Assembly: GCF_018343615.1 (NCBI RefSeq)
Contig: NZ_JAGYPI010000001.1
Coordinates: 1,196,960 to 1,260,959, forward strand
Direction of reading: 5' to 3'
DNA length: 64,000 bases
Source of the DNA: Bacillus sp. FJAT-49736
GTDB taxonomy: Bacteria; Bacillota; Bacilli; Bacillales; Bacillaceae_C
Part shown: positions 51,803-60,498 of the stretch, one piece after another
Layout: every line of letters starts with the position of its first letter
Numbering within the stretch: position 1 is the stretch's first letter
The notes under the pieces: model-generated
What the model saw: only the letters and a program-made list of their open reading frames with translations
What the model was told of the DNA's origin: nothing
The model's database searches: none
Translations under genes and position numbers: made by a program

Positions 51803-53338
51803 ATGAAAAAAACCGTGATTATATTAATGCTAGTCACAATTATTTCGAAAATATTAGGATTTGCAAGGGATATCACATTATCGTATTTCTACGGGGCATC
51901 TAGTATCAGTGATGTTTATTTAATTTCCTTAACTATTCCTGCCATTATATTTTCTATCGTCGGAAAAGGGATATCCGTAGGATTTATTCCTATGTATACC
52001 CGAATCGAAAATAAAAGCGGGTCGCAAAAAGCATCCTTATATACCAATAATCTTTTAAATTTATTGATCGTTATTTCAATGGTCATATTTCTAATCGGTA
52101 TTATTTTCACGGAAACGATTGTAAAGCTGTTTGCTTCCGGCTTTGAAGGGGAGACCCTTGCTCTAACCGTCCAATTCACACGAATTTCACTTACAAGTGT
52201 ATTTTTTACCGCATTAATATATGTTTATTTAGCGTTCCTACAAGTTAAAGGAGCGTTTATTATTCCAGCTATTATGGGATTACCTGCCAATATTATCACG
52301 ATTGGCGCTATTTTTTTAAGTTCCTATACAAGCATATATATTTTAACACTAGGAATCATATTATCCAGCTTGTCTCAGCTTTTGCTGTTATTTATATTTA
52401 GCTACAAGCATGATTTTCGATATAAATTCACACTAGATTATAAGGATGAAAATATAAGAAAAATGGCGATTTTAGCTTTACCTGCAATAGTTGGAACTTC
52501 GGTCGCGCAAGTAAATTTGTTAGTGGATCGGACACTTGCATCCCGAATCGTGAAGGGAGGGATAACAGCCCTCGATTATGCTAATACATTGAGTGTTGTG
52601 ATTATTGGCGTGTTTGTACTATCCATCAGTACCGTGCTATATCCTAAAATATCGAAATTGATTGCAGAAGATAATATAGATGGAATGAAATCCGTGTTTT
52701 CAAATGCTATTAACATTATCAATATTTTAGTCATTCCTGCTGCAATAGGATGTATGTTCTTCGCAAAGCCAGTCGTGGAATTACTTTATGGAAGGGGTCG
52801 GTTTGATTCTGACGCAATAGAAATGACATCCTATGCCTTGTTTTTTTATTCTATTGGAATCATAGGTTTAAGCCACAGAGAAAATTTATCCAATGCATTC
52901 TATGCTCTTCAAGATACGAAAACACCAATGATTAATGCAGGGCTGGCAATGCTTCTTAATATTATTTTGAATCTTATTCTATCCAGAATACTAGGGATTG
53001 GTGGCATCGCATTAGCCACGAGTATATCGACGACCTTTTGCACTTTTTTGCTGATAGTGAGCTTGAGGAAAAGGTTGGGAAAGCTAGGTTTGAAAAAGCT
53101 GTCTTTCTCCTTTGTAAAAATTATTACCGCTTCAATCGTAATGGGAGGGATAAGCAAGTATTTTTATAACATATTAATAAGCAAAATTGGCATTATATCT
53201 ACGTTTTTTCTTTCCGTAACGTTAGGAGTTTTGGTATACATTGCTATTTTACATCTTTTAAAAGTAAAGGAAATTGACATGATCGTTTTACTGCTAAAGG
53301 GGAAATTAAAGAAATCATTCGCTAAGGAAGCCGCTTAA
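51803..53338 (+). CDS. MurJ/MviN-family flippase, probable eps repeat-unit flippase
   Basis: The 512 residues hold about 14 membrane helices. The MviN/MurJ hallmark lies at the N-terminus: SKILGFARDITLSYFYGASS with ISDVYLISLTIP, and in the second half ALPAIVGTSVAQVNLLVDRT and FVLSISTVLYPKISKLIAED. MurJ exports lipid II. In a polysaccharide locus a MurJ relative probably moves the undecaprenyl-linked repeat unit instead, in the role usually filled by a Wzx protein. ATG 51803 is preferred to a TTG at 51800. Confidence 0.87.
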   Translation: MKKTVIILMLVTIISKILGFARDITLSYFYGASSISDVYLISLTIPAIIFSIVGKGISVGFIPMYTRIENKSGSQKASLYTNNLLNLLIVISMVIFLIGIIFTETIVKLFASGFEGETLALTVQFTRISLTSVFFTALIYVYLAFLQVKGAFIIPAIMGLPANIITIGAIFLSSYTSIYILTLGIILSSLSQLLLLFIFSYKHDFRYKFTLDYKDENIRKMAILALPAIVGTSVAQVNLLVDRTLASRIVKGGITALDYANTLSVVIIGVFVLSISTVLYPKISKLIAEDNIDGMKSVFSNAINIINILVIPAAIGCMFFAKPVVELLYGRGRFDSDAIEMTSYALFFYSIGIIGLSHRENLSNAFYALQDTKTPMINAGLAMLLNIILNLILSRILGIGGIALATSISTTFCTFLLIVSLRKRLGKLGLKKLSFSFVKIITASIVMGGISKYFYNILISKIGIISTFFLSVTLGVLVYIAILHLLKVKEIDMIVLLLKGKLKKSFAKEAA

Positions 53339-53368
53339 GGGCCATACTTAACGGCAGGAGGAGTTCAC

Positions 53369-54559
53369 ATGAAAATTTTGGTTGTTTCTACTGTGTCAGG
53401 AACGATTAATTCTTTTTTAATTCCACATATAAAATGGTTAATCGAGCAAGGAAATGAGGTTAGCATAGCCTCTAATTACGTGGAGGACATGGACAAAGAA
53501 TTAGTGGAGCTTGGTTGCTCCACTTATTGGATTCCTTTTCAAAGAAATCCCTTCAAAATAGATAACTATAAAGCTATAAAAAGTGTAAAACAAATAGTAT
53601 TAGAGGGAAATTATGAGATGGTGCATGTTCATACTCCTATTGCCTCCTTACTGACCAGGTTCGCATGCCGAAAAATAAAAGGGCTTAGAATGGTTTACAC
53701 TTGTCACGGATTTCATTTTTTCAAGGGAGCGCCAAAGAAGAATTGGCTTATTTATTATGCATTAGAGAGATTAGCTGCAAGATGGACAGATGTATTAATT
53801 ACTATGAATGAAGAAGATTATGGTTATGGCATGAAATTATCATTAAGATCGAATATCCCTTGCTATAAAGTACATGGGGTTGGAATTGACTTAAATAAAT
53901 TTTCCCCGATTACGCCAGAGGAAAAATTAACTTTGCGGGCGGAGTATCAATATGCTTCCGATGACTTCATTGTTATATATGTTGGCGAGTTAAGCCATCG
54001 AAAACAGCAAGATTTATTAATAAAAGCCATTAGCAGACTTCATAAAAATATCCATTCTATAAAGCTTTTACTTGTTGGTGACGGAGAAATGTTAGAACGA
54101 TATAGAAAGTTGGCAGCTCATTATGATTTAAACAATCATGTAGAATTTTTAGGGTACCGAAGGGATATCCATAACCTTATGGCTTTGTCGGATATTGCAG
54201 TTTCCACATCCAGACAAGAAGGTTTGCCAGTAAATATTATGGAAGCCATGGCTACAGGCTTGCCCATAGTGGTGACTAATAGCAGGGGCAATCGAGATTT
54301 AATTACAGACCATTATAACGGTATTGTTGTTGGAATAAATGATGATGAAGCATGTGCAAGCGCAATTGAAAAAATATATATGTCTAATAAAATACAAAGT
54401 TATTTTTCTAAAAATAATTTGGATAGGATCCAAGCATATAATATAAAAAACATTCTTTCGGAAATGGCAGTAGTTTATTCTAAAATATTGGACGTCAAGA
54501 AGAAACCATTAGGAAATACTATAAAGCTACAGAATTATGGTGAGGAGCGAAAAATATGA
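53369..54559 (+). CDS. Family 4 (GT-B) glycosyltransferase
   Basis: The 396 residues start KILVVSTVSGTINSFLIPH (with GGAGGAG upstream) and show the GT-B pattern: N-terminal domain VHVHTPIASLLTRFA and VYTCHGFHFFKG, linker VHGVGIDLNKFSP, and C-terminal domain IVIYVGELSHRKQQDLLIKA, LLVGDGEMLERYRKLA, VEFLGYRRDIHNLMALSDIA and STSRQEGLPVNIMEAMATGL, which holds the ExxxxxxxE nucleotide-sugar site. It resembles the EpsD/EpsF-like enzymes. It adds one sugar to the lipid-linked repeat unit. It overlaps the next gene by 4 bases. Confidence 0.92.
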   Translation: MKILVVSTVSGTINSFLIPHIKWLIEQGNEVSIASNYVEDMDKELVELGCSTYWIPFQRNPFKIDNYKAIKSVKQIVLEGNYEMVHVHTPIASLLTRFACRKIKGLRMVYTCHGFHFFKGAPKKNWLIYYALERLAARWTDVLITMNEEDYGYGMKLSLRSNIPCYKVHGVGIDLNKFSPITPEEKLTLRAEYQYASDDFIVIYVGELSHRKQQDLLIKAISRLHKNIHSIKLLLVGDGEMLERYRKLAAHYDLNNHVEFLGYRRDIHNLMALSDIAVSTSRQEGLPVNIMEAMATGLPIVVTNSRGNRDLITDHYNGIVVGINDDEACASAIEKIYMSNKIQSYFSKNNLDRIQAYNIKNILSEMAVVYSKILDVKKKPLGNTIKLQNYGEERKI

Positions 54560-55482
54560 GCGCTGAGCTTCGTATTGCCTATATTTTACAAATCCACAAA
54601 AACCCTGAACAAGTAAATAAGTTTATTGAACAGCTTAGTGCCGAACAAAACGCAGATGTATATGTTCATATTGATAGGAGACATTACGATCAATTAAAAA
54701 ACAAGATAGTAAACCATTCAAACGTGACGGTTTTAAATCAAAGTTTGATTTGTGAGTGGGGAGATTTTAGCCAGGTCGAAACAACTCTTCTGTTACTGAG
54801 AGAAGTTTTATCTACACAGAAACATTATGATTTTGTCTGCTTAAAAAGTGGTCAGGATTTATTAGTAAGAGAAGGCTTCCACGACTTTCTGGCGATGAAC
54901 AAAGGGAAAATATTTATGAATTTTTTAGATATAACATGGAAGAACAAAGGGGTAATTCTCCTTAACTGGCCAAAGGTAACACGACATAGATATAAACCCT
55001 CCCATCCATTTAGAATGTATAGAAGAACCATAAAGTTCTTATATGATAAAGGTATTAAGATTTTCCCCAATACAAATTATTGGCAGGGTGATTTTGAGCT
55101 TTATTGTGGTTCACAATGGTTTACGATTTCCTTCGAAGCAGCACAGTATATTACTCGCTTTATAGATGAAAATGATTGGTTTTATCGATATTTTGAAAAA
55201 ACCTATACACCGGATGAATGGTTCTTTCACACGTTATTAATGAACTCACCATTTAAATCACAGATAGTTAATAACAACCATGTTTTCTTAAAAAAAGGGA
55301 CAACAATAAGAGATAGAAATTCTCCTGTCTGTTTGACGGAAGCTGATATATCGATAATCGAGAAATCTCAGCAATTTTTTGCAAGGAAATTCGATGAAGC
55401 AATTGATAACAAAGTCATAGATTACTATGTGAATAAGATTTGTGGAGCAATCTCAAAAAGTAATTTTAATCATGAAAATTAA
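54556..55482 (+). CDS. Family 14 glycosyltransferase (core-2/I-branching, beta-1,6-GlcNAc-T-like)
   Basis: The 308 residues match the Branch family: RIAYILQIHKNPEQVNKFIE, VYVHIDRR, WGDFSQVETTLLLLREVLST, DFVCLKSGQDLLVRE, YCGSQWFTISFEAAQYI and TYTPDEWFFHTLLMNSPF (the conserved Pro-Asp-Glu). Related animal enzymes make beta-1,6-GlcNAc branches. Bacterial members are found in polysaccharide loci and may transfer GlcNAc or xylose. ATG 54556 overlaps the preceding stop. It adds the second or a branching sugar of the repeat unit. Confidence 0.9.
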   Translation: MSAELRIAYILQIHKNPEQVNKFIEQLSAEQNADVYVHIDRRHYDQLKNKIVNHSNVTVLNQSLICEWGDFSQVETTLLLLREVLSTQKHYDFVCLKSGQDLLVREGFHDFLAMNKGKIFMNFLDITWKNKGVILLNWPKVTRHRYKPSHPFRMYRRTIKFLYDKGIKIFPNTNYWQGDFELYCGSQWFTISFEAAQYITRFIDENDWFYRYFEKTYTPDEWFFHTLLMNSPFKSQIVNNNHVFLKKGTTIRDRNSPVCLTEADISIIEKSQQFFARKFDEAIDNKVIDYYVNKICGAISKSNFNHEN

Positions 55483-55506
55483 TGGTGATATGAAAGCGGT
55501 GATATT

Positions 55507-56760
55507 ATGAAGCTATCTTATAAAGAAATAGAAAGCCTCAGCAATCAATTCGGTACATCCTTTTATGTATTCGATGTTCATAAATTACGTGACAATTATC
55601 GAAAATTACACACAGCATTTCAAAGCAGATATCCAAACTTGATCATTGGCTATTCCTATAAAACGAACTATGTCCCTTATTTATGTAAGGAAATGGATTC
55701 ATTAGGAGCTTATGCAGAGGTTGTTTCTAAATTAGAATATGATTTAGCTGTAAAAATTGGGGTGGATCCAAAGAAAATTATATTTAATGGACCGATAAAA
55801 TCATGCGAGGATATTAAAGAAGCACTGGATAATGAAAGTTTACTAAATATTGACTCCCTTTATGAAATGGACCATGTCATTTCCTATTGTATAGACAATC
55901 CGGATCGGCACATAAAAATTGGAGTTAGATTAAACTTTGATATTTCTCGTTCCGGAAATAATGTACTTCAAGAAGGGTATGAAAAAAGCAGATTTGGGAT
56001 TTGTGTTGCAAATGGAGATTTCGAACATGTACTTAGGAAATTCGCAGAAATAGAAAATATTATAGTTAGTGGACTTCATGCACATTTCTCCACGAAGGAA
56101 AGAAAAGTAGAATCCTATTGTTCCATTACAGAAGAGCTTTGTCGCATTGCTAAAAAATATAGGCTGGACACGATAGAATATATAGATATTGGCGGAGGAT
56201 TTTATGGGGAATTACCTCCAGCGTTTGCTGCCCAAGCACCAAGCTTTGATGATTATGCAAGCGCCATTTGTGGGGTTCTTAACCGCGAATTTCCATACGA
56301 GAACAGGAAACCTTATTTAATATTGGAGCCGGGAATATCCTTAGTGGCGAATGTATTTACTTTTATAACAAAGGTCGTCGAAACGAAAAGTATAGATGAT
56401 CAATTTTTTGTAGTCGTAGATGGAAGTGTTCATAATATAAAACCAACCATGCATAAACGCAATCTGCCTATGCATTTTTTTTATAGCCGCGAAGAAATTC
56501 AGGAAATCTGTCACTTTCATTTAGTTGGATATACATGTATGGAAAAGGATTACTTAGCTTTTGATGTGGAAGGGAAGCTTCCTGCTAAAAATGATTATAT
56601 TTCGTTTGAAAATGTCGGGGCCTATACCATTGTTTTTAATCCTCCTTTTATAAAAGAACGTCCGGCTATTGTAGCATTTGACCATAATTCCTATATACAA
56701 ATTCGAAAAAAGGAAACTCTAAAAGAGTTTCTTCATGAGGATTTATATTTATTTTCTTAG
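55507..56760 (+). CDS. Type III PLP-dependent decarboxylase (DapDC/ODC/BtrK fold)
   Basis: The 417 residues show the alanine-racemase-like barrel: GYSYKTN with the PLP Lys52, FNGPIKSCEDIKEAL, HAHFSTKERKVESY, YIDIGGGFYGELP with the glycine loop that holds the PLP phosphate, and LEPGISLVANVFTFI. The C-terminal active-site motif is TCMEKDYLAFD, giving a Cys and an Asp as in group IV decarboxylases. Substrates of the family include diaminopimelate, ornithine, arginine and, for BtrK, glutamyl-ACP. It sits between the GT14 and ATP-grasp genes, 15 bases before the latter. I infer that it prepares an amine or amino-acid building block for glycan decoration. Confidence 0.85.
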   Translation: MKLSYKEIESLSNQFGTSFYVFDVHKLRDNYRKLHTAFQSRYPNLIIGYSYKTNYVPYLCKEMDSLGAYAEVVSKLEYDLAVKIGVDPKKIIFNGPIKSCEDIKEALDNESLLNIDSLYEMDHVISYCIDNPDRHIKIGVRLNFDISRSGNNVLQEGYEKSRFGICVANGDFEHVLRKFAEIENIIVSGLHAHFSTKERKVESYCSITEELCRIAKKYRLDTIEYIDIGGGFYGELPPAFAAQAPSFDDYASAICGVLNREFPYENRKPYLILEPGISLVANVFTFITKVVETKSIDDQFFVVVDGSVHNIKPTMHKRNLPMHFFYSREEIQEICHFHLVGYTCMEKDYLAFDVEGKLPAKNDYISFENVGAYTIVFNPPFIKERPAIVAFDHNSYIQIRKKETLKEFLHEDLYLFS

Positions 56761-56774
56761 GGGAAGGGATATCA

Positions 56775-57767
56775 TTGAATATTTTAATTACGAGTGCGGG
56801 CAGACGGGTTAAATTAGTTCAGTACTTTAAGGAGGAGCTCCAAAAAATTGGCGGGAAATTGATTGCCATTGATTGTGATTCAACAGCACCGGCTCTACTA
56901 TTTGCAGATTACGCTGAAACGGTTCCAGTAATTACACATCCGGATTATATCCAAACAGTTAAATATCTCTGTAAAAAGTATCAAGTTCATGCATTACTGA
57001 GCCTCATAGATCCGGAATTAAGCATATTAGCCAACCATAAAAGTGAGTTTGCTAAGGAAAATATAAAAGTGATTGTTTCTAAGAAAGAATTAGTTGATAT
57101 TTGTCTAGACAAATATCACACCTTTAAATTCTTACGAAAACATGGGATACCTGTAGTACCTACTTATGTAAAGAAAGATGATATTTTAGCAGACATTGAT
57201 AACCAAAAGCTTTTATTTCCATTGATCATGAAACCCAGATATGGAAGTGCAAGTATTGGAATCGCGAAAATCCAATCAATCGAGGAATTGGATACGCTTT
57301 GGCTAGAAGATGATCAGCAAGTTATCCAGCCTTTCATTAGCGGGGATGAATTTGGAATGGACGGATATGTCGATTTGGTGAGCCTTGAAGTTACAAATAT
57401 TTTTTGTAAAAGAAAAATAAAGATGAGGGCAGGTGAAACGGATAAATCTGTATCAATCTTGGATGATGAGCTTACCCAGCTGATGAGGAAAGTAATTAGT
57501 CTGTTAAAACCAATCGGTCCCATCGACATTGATTGCTTTAAAACAGATAAAGGATATCTCCTTTCTGAAATAAATCCACGATTTGGAGGCGGATACCCTC
57601 ATGCACATGAAATGGGACAAAATTTTGTGAAAAATATCCTACACAACTTAACAGGAAAACCAAACGAAGTGATGGTTGCTAATTATGACGAAGGGGCTGT
57701 AATGATAAAGTTTGATGATGTGATGGTTCTTCCTTCGATTGGAGTGAAATTGGAATGTATAAAGTAA
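56775..57767 (+). CDS. ATP-grasp ligase (CarB-like fold)
   Basis: TTG 56775 follows GGGGAAGGG and gives 330 residues. An N-terminal Rossmann-like part (ILITSAGRRVKLVQYFKEEL, GGKLIAIDCDSTAPALLFAD) is followed by the ATP-grasp core: FLRKHGIPVVPTYV, FPLIMKPRYGSASIGIAKI (the P-loop-like glycine lid), DEFGMDGYVD and SEINPRFGGGYPHAHEMG with the metal-binding acidic residues. ATP-grasp ligases join an acid to an amine through an acyl phosphate. Proteins of this subfamily occur in glycan and secondary-metabolite loci. It overlaps the acyltransferase gene by 13 bases, so the two act together. Confidence 0.87.
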   Translation: MNILITSAGRRVKLVQYFKEELQKIGGKLIAIDCDSTAPALLFADYAETVPVITHPDYIQTVKYLCKKYQVHALLSLIDPELSILANHKSEFAKENIKVIVSKKELVDICLDKYHTFKFLRKHGIPVVPTYVKKDDILADIDNQKLLFPLIMKPRYGSASIGIAKIQSIEELDTLWLEDDQQVIQPFISGDEFGMDGYVDLVSLEVTNIFCKRKIKMRAGETDKSVSILDDELTQLMRKVISLLKPIGPIDIDCFKTDKGYLLSEINPRFGGGYPHAHEMGQNFVKNILHNLTGKPNEVMVANYDEGAVMIKFDDVMVLPSIGVKLECIK

Positions 57768-58855
57768 TATCATATAAAGAAAGATCAGTGTGGGAAGAAA
57801 AATTATCACAATTAAACAAAAGAGATCTATTTTATCAACATACCTACTGTATGTTGAATCAATTTACGGGAGATGGCGACCCTTTTTTATTTTTCTACGA
57901 GGATGGAAGCGGGAATAGGCTTTGCTATGCATTTTTAAGAAGAAAAATTAATGTATTAGAATTTATGAAAGAAGAAACAGAATCGGATATTTATGATATT
58001 ATAACACCCAGCTATGGCTATGGAGGGCCATTGTTTAATGAATTAAATACACAATTTTTAATAGATTTTAGACGAGAATTTGAAAGTTATTGTAAAAAGG
58101 AAAATATTATTTGCGAATTTATTCGCTTTCATCCTTTATATCAAAATCAATCGTTATTAGAGACATTAATGGATATATCGTATGATAGAGAAACCATTTT
58201 TGTAGATTTAACAAAAAGTGAAGACGAAATTTATCATGATTATCATAAAAATCATAAAAGAAATATGAATAAAGCAAGTAAAAATCAGTTGAAATTCAAG
58301 GTTTTTCAACACGAGAACCGTTTTCATGTCATCGAGAAATTTTATGAGATGTACAAAAACACAATGAATAAGGTAAAGGCATCATCCTATTCGTACTTTT
58401 CTTTGGATTACTTGGAAGAACTAATTAAAGGTTTTTATCATGAATCTATGATAGGGGCTGTTTATCATAATGAGCGGATGATTGCAGCAGCAATATGCCT
58501 TTATGATGGCAATGCCCTTCATTATCATTTGGGCTGTTCAGAGGAAGAATTTCTGAATCTCGGCTCCAATGTCTATCTCCTTCACAATATAGCAATTTGG
58601 GGGAAACGTAATGGTTTAAGTATTTTTCATCTAGGTGGGGGACATATCGGCAGAGACTCTCTTTTTCAATTTAAGCATCGGTTCAATCCGAGTGGGACAT
58701 TACCTTTTTATATCGGCAAGAAAGTACATGATCCAATTCTATATAACCATTTAGTTGCTAAATGGGAGAACTATTACCAACAAAAATCCTTACCAGAATT
58801 TTTTCCGGCGTACCGTGGAAAAGTACGAACTCCTGAGAATTCATATGGCAATTAA
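57755..58855 (+). CDS. FemAB/GNAT-like acyltransferase (Acetyltransf_6 type)
   Basis: The 366 residues resemble the double-GNAT fold of the FemABX superfamily: a first domain with YDIITPSYGYGGPLFN, DLTKSEDEIYHDYHKNHKRN, KHRFNPSGTLPFYIGKK near the end, and the second domain with YHNERMIAAAICLYDGNALH, YHLGCSEEEF and FHLGGGHIGRDS. FemX proteins move amino acids from tRNA onto lipid II; other members (PEP-CTERM/exosortase type) modify polysaccharides with unknown acyl groups. Last gene of the operon. It probably attaches an amino-acid-like group, made by its neighbours, to the repeat unit. Confidence 0.8.
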   Translation: MYKVISYKERSVWEEKLSQLNKRDLFYQHTYCMLNQFTGDGDPFLFFYEDGSGNRLCYAFLRRKINVLEFMKEETESDIYDIITPSYGYGGPLFNELNTQFLIDFRREFESYCKKENIICEFIRFHPLYQNQSLLETLMDISYDRETIFVDLTKSEDEIYHDYHKNHKRNMNKASKNQLKFKVFQHENRFHVIEKFYEMYKNTMNKVKASSYSYFSLDYLEELIKGFYHESMIGAVYHNERMIAAAICLYDGNALHYHLGCSEEEFLNLGSNVYLLHNIAIWGKRNGLSIFHLGGGHIGRDSLFQFKHRFNPSGTLPFYIGKKVHDPILYNHLVAKWENYYQQKSLPEFFPAYRGKVRTPENSYGN

Positions 58856-58856
58856 A

Positions 58857-58886
58857 AAAAGAGGAAACGCTTTTTGTTCCTCTTTT
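58857..58886 (+). terminator. Intrinsic terminator of the eps operon
   Basis: AAAAGAGGAA (58857-58866) and TTCCTCTTTT (58877-58886) form a perfect 10-bp stem directly after the last eps gene. Confidence 0.85.
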
Positions 58887-58929
58887 CTCTATATAAATAT
58901 TTTTTTTATCTCTTTAAATCGTTAATGCA

Positions 58930-59130
58930 TTACTCTATGGTAGGCGACCAATCTGAGTATAGGCCGCTTCCATTACAGCCAGGGCAATCAATTGGTGCCG
59001 TATAGGCAGTAAAAGCGGGGATAAACCCTCTGCCGCTACAATCCGGGCATTTTCCCAGTGATTCCATAGTTGAACGATGCTTCTCATATCTATCTGCTCT
59101 CCAATTGGAAAATGCATTTAGCAACCCCAC
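58930..59130 (-). CDS. Small DnaJ-like zinc-finger protein, 66 aa
   Basis: GTG 59130 follows GGAGGTGA. The product is GLLNAFSNWRADRYEKHRST and then two CxxCxGxG modules, CPDCSGRG and CPGCNGSG, as in the zinc centre of DnaJ. The two modules should bind one zinc ion. Proteins of this form are common in Bacillus, where they are sometimes wrongly labelled methionine aminopeptidase. Role unknown; a redox or chaperone-assisting role is possible. Confidence 0.85.
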   Translation of the reverse strand: MGLLNAFSNWRADRYEKHRSTMESLGKCPDCSGRGFIPAFTAYTAPIDCPGCNGSGLYSDWSPTIE

Positions 59131-59583
59131 CGAAAATCACCTCCGAACTTGAGCAAGTCTTGTGGCAAGCCAGCCTTAATATTTCATTTATTCCATTTTT
59201 ATTATCTCCAAAATATTCATATTTATAATGGCACGATCCTTAAACTTTATTTCTAATACAGCGAAAATCCTAGTAAGGACCTAACTTTTAGCATAAAAAA
59301 TAAGCTTCTTAAGAGAAGATGGCCCGATCTATGACATAATTAGGATTTAAATATACGAAAAATCAAATGCTTTTGGAATTTAACATTCTATACTAAAAAA
59401 GTCTTTATATTTATGGAATTGTAGTCGTTTATACGGGTGCAAATGGTCATAAAATAACCGCAAAATGACAGAAGAGCTTAAGTAAAATTATTCAGTTAGG
59501 GGAGAGGAATTAGATGATTAATGTAGACAAGTAGGTACATGGAATTATTTTTGTAAGAATTTTCCGATAATTAAGAGCGGATG
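59131..59583 (+). other. Intergenic region before the toxin locus
   Basis: About 450 AT-rich bases with no gene, terminator or repeat that I can support. Confidence 0.5.
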
Positions 59584-59592
59584 TGTTATAAT
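59584..59592 (+). promoter_or_regulatory. Extended -10 promoter of the toxin gene
   Basis: TGTTATAAT (59584-59592) is an extended -10 element (TG, one base, TATAAT). It overlaps the dyad GTGTTATA/TATAACAC (59583-59604). No good -35 box is visible. Confidence 0.5.
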
Positions 59593-59652
59593 CTTATATA
59601 ACACAGTGGCAGGGTGGGAGTGGTTACTTCCTTTTGAGAGGGGGGATCACTG

Positions 59653-59751
59653 TTGATTACGATTTACCAGGCGTTATCTTTAATGATTATGTTTGGATCA
59701 CTAATTCTAACAGTGATTTCGGTAGTTGTTACCATTAGTAAGAAGAAATAA
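59653..59751 (+). CDS. Putative holin-like type I toxin peptide, 32 aa
   Basis: TTG 59653 follows GAGAGGGGGG (59636-59645). The peptide is MITIYQALSLMIMFGSLILT followed by VISVVVTISKKK: one membrane helix and a lysine tail, as in TxpA, Fst and the 'putative holin-like toxin' family of Bacillus. The first residues Ile-Thr-x-Tyr-x-x-Leu and the MIxFGSLI core are the family signature. Overexpression of such peptides damages the membrane. The 5' leader (GCAGGGTGGG, 59609-59618) is perfectly complementary to the 3' flank (CCCACCCTGC, 59752-59761), so the full-length mRNA can close on itself. Confidence 0.82.
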   Translation: MITIYQALSLMIMFGSLILTVISVVVTISKKK

Positions 59752-59887
59752 CCCACCCTGCTGGCCAAAGTTTCGGGTAGGTTATCTAGCTTAAAACGGG
59801 CCACTGCCGAGCTTGCGCTAAACTGTGTTAGGAACTGTGGTTGGGTGCCACTGTTCCTTTTTCATTAAATGGCATTTTTGCCCTCAC
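59743..59887 (-). ncRNA. Predicted antisense antitoxin RNA (RatA-like)
   Basis: On the minus strand TTGTAT (59923-59918), 18 bases, TATAAT (59899-59894) forms a clear promoter, with a start near 59887. The transcript would run through the 3' end of the toxin mRNA and end at the stem AACCTACCC/GGGTGGGTT (59783-59750), giving about 145 bases, most of them complementary to the toxin transcript. RatA and SR-type antitoxins have this tail-to-tail arrangement. Confidence 0.6.
59830..59865 (+). terminator. Intrinsic terminator of the toxin mRNA
   Basis: AGGAAC (59830-59835) and GTTCCT (59853-59858), with GTGG/CCAC inside, followed by TTTTTC. Confidence 0.8.
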
Positions 59888-59992
59888 TTTTTTATTATAT
59901 TGTACTTAATTCATTATATACAAAAAAATTTTTATATTCAAATGAACAGGAATATTGTAATCTTATTTTAAAAAATCTGTGAGGAAACAGCC

Positions 59993-60412
59993 ATGAAATT
60001 GATTATTCAAGAAGATATAAAAAATGTAAATTGGGAAGACATGCAAAAGGTTTATTTGTCTGTAGGGTGGGTAAAGCATTCACCTGATGTTATAGAAAAA
60101 ATATTTATGAATAGCAATGTAGCAGTTATCGTGAAATCCGAGGAACAAATTGTAGGCTTTGGAAGAGCAATTACAGACGGAGTCTTCAATGCGGCTATTT
60201 ATGACGTAGTGGTACATAAAGACTTTCAAGGAAAGGGAATTGCAAAACAAATTCTTACTGCATTATTAAAAAAGCTTGAGGGTATTTCCTGTATTCATTT
60301 AATTTCCACGACTGGAAACGAACTGTTTTACCGTAAAATGGGCTTCAAACACTTGAAAACAGGAATGGCCATTTATACTAATCCAGCTCTTGATCAAGAG
60401 TATTTAGAGTAA
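59993..60412 (+). CDS. GNAT family N-acetyltransferase
   Basis: The 139 residues contain the whole GNAT fold: VAVIVKSEEQIVGFGRAITD, AIYDVVVHKDFQGKGIAKQI (motif A with FQGKGIA), and ISTTGNELFYRKMGFKHLKT (motif B). Its small size and the C-terminal FKHLKTGMAIY are like the aminoglycoside/peptide GNAT proteins of the YhhY/RimI size range. ATG 59993 with GTGAGGAAA upstream. It lies just downstream of the antitoxin promoter on the opposite strand. Substrate unknown. Confidence 0.87.
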   Translation: MKLIIQEDIKNVNWEDMQKVYLSVGWVKHSPDVIEKIFMNSNVAVIVKSEEQIVGFGRAITDGVFNAAIYDVVVHKDFQGKGIAKQILTALLKKLEGISCIHLISTTGNELFYRKMGFKHLKTGMAIYTNPALDQEYLE

Positions 60413-60498
60413 TGGGGATAAATGTGTATACTTCTGAATATATTGACATAGGTAAATGGATGGGAATGCATAGGGGCTAAGCATCCCCTTAATTCCCA

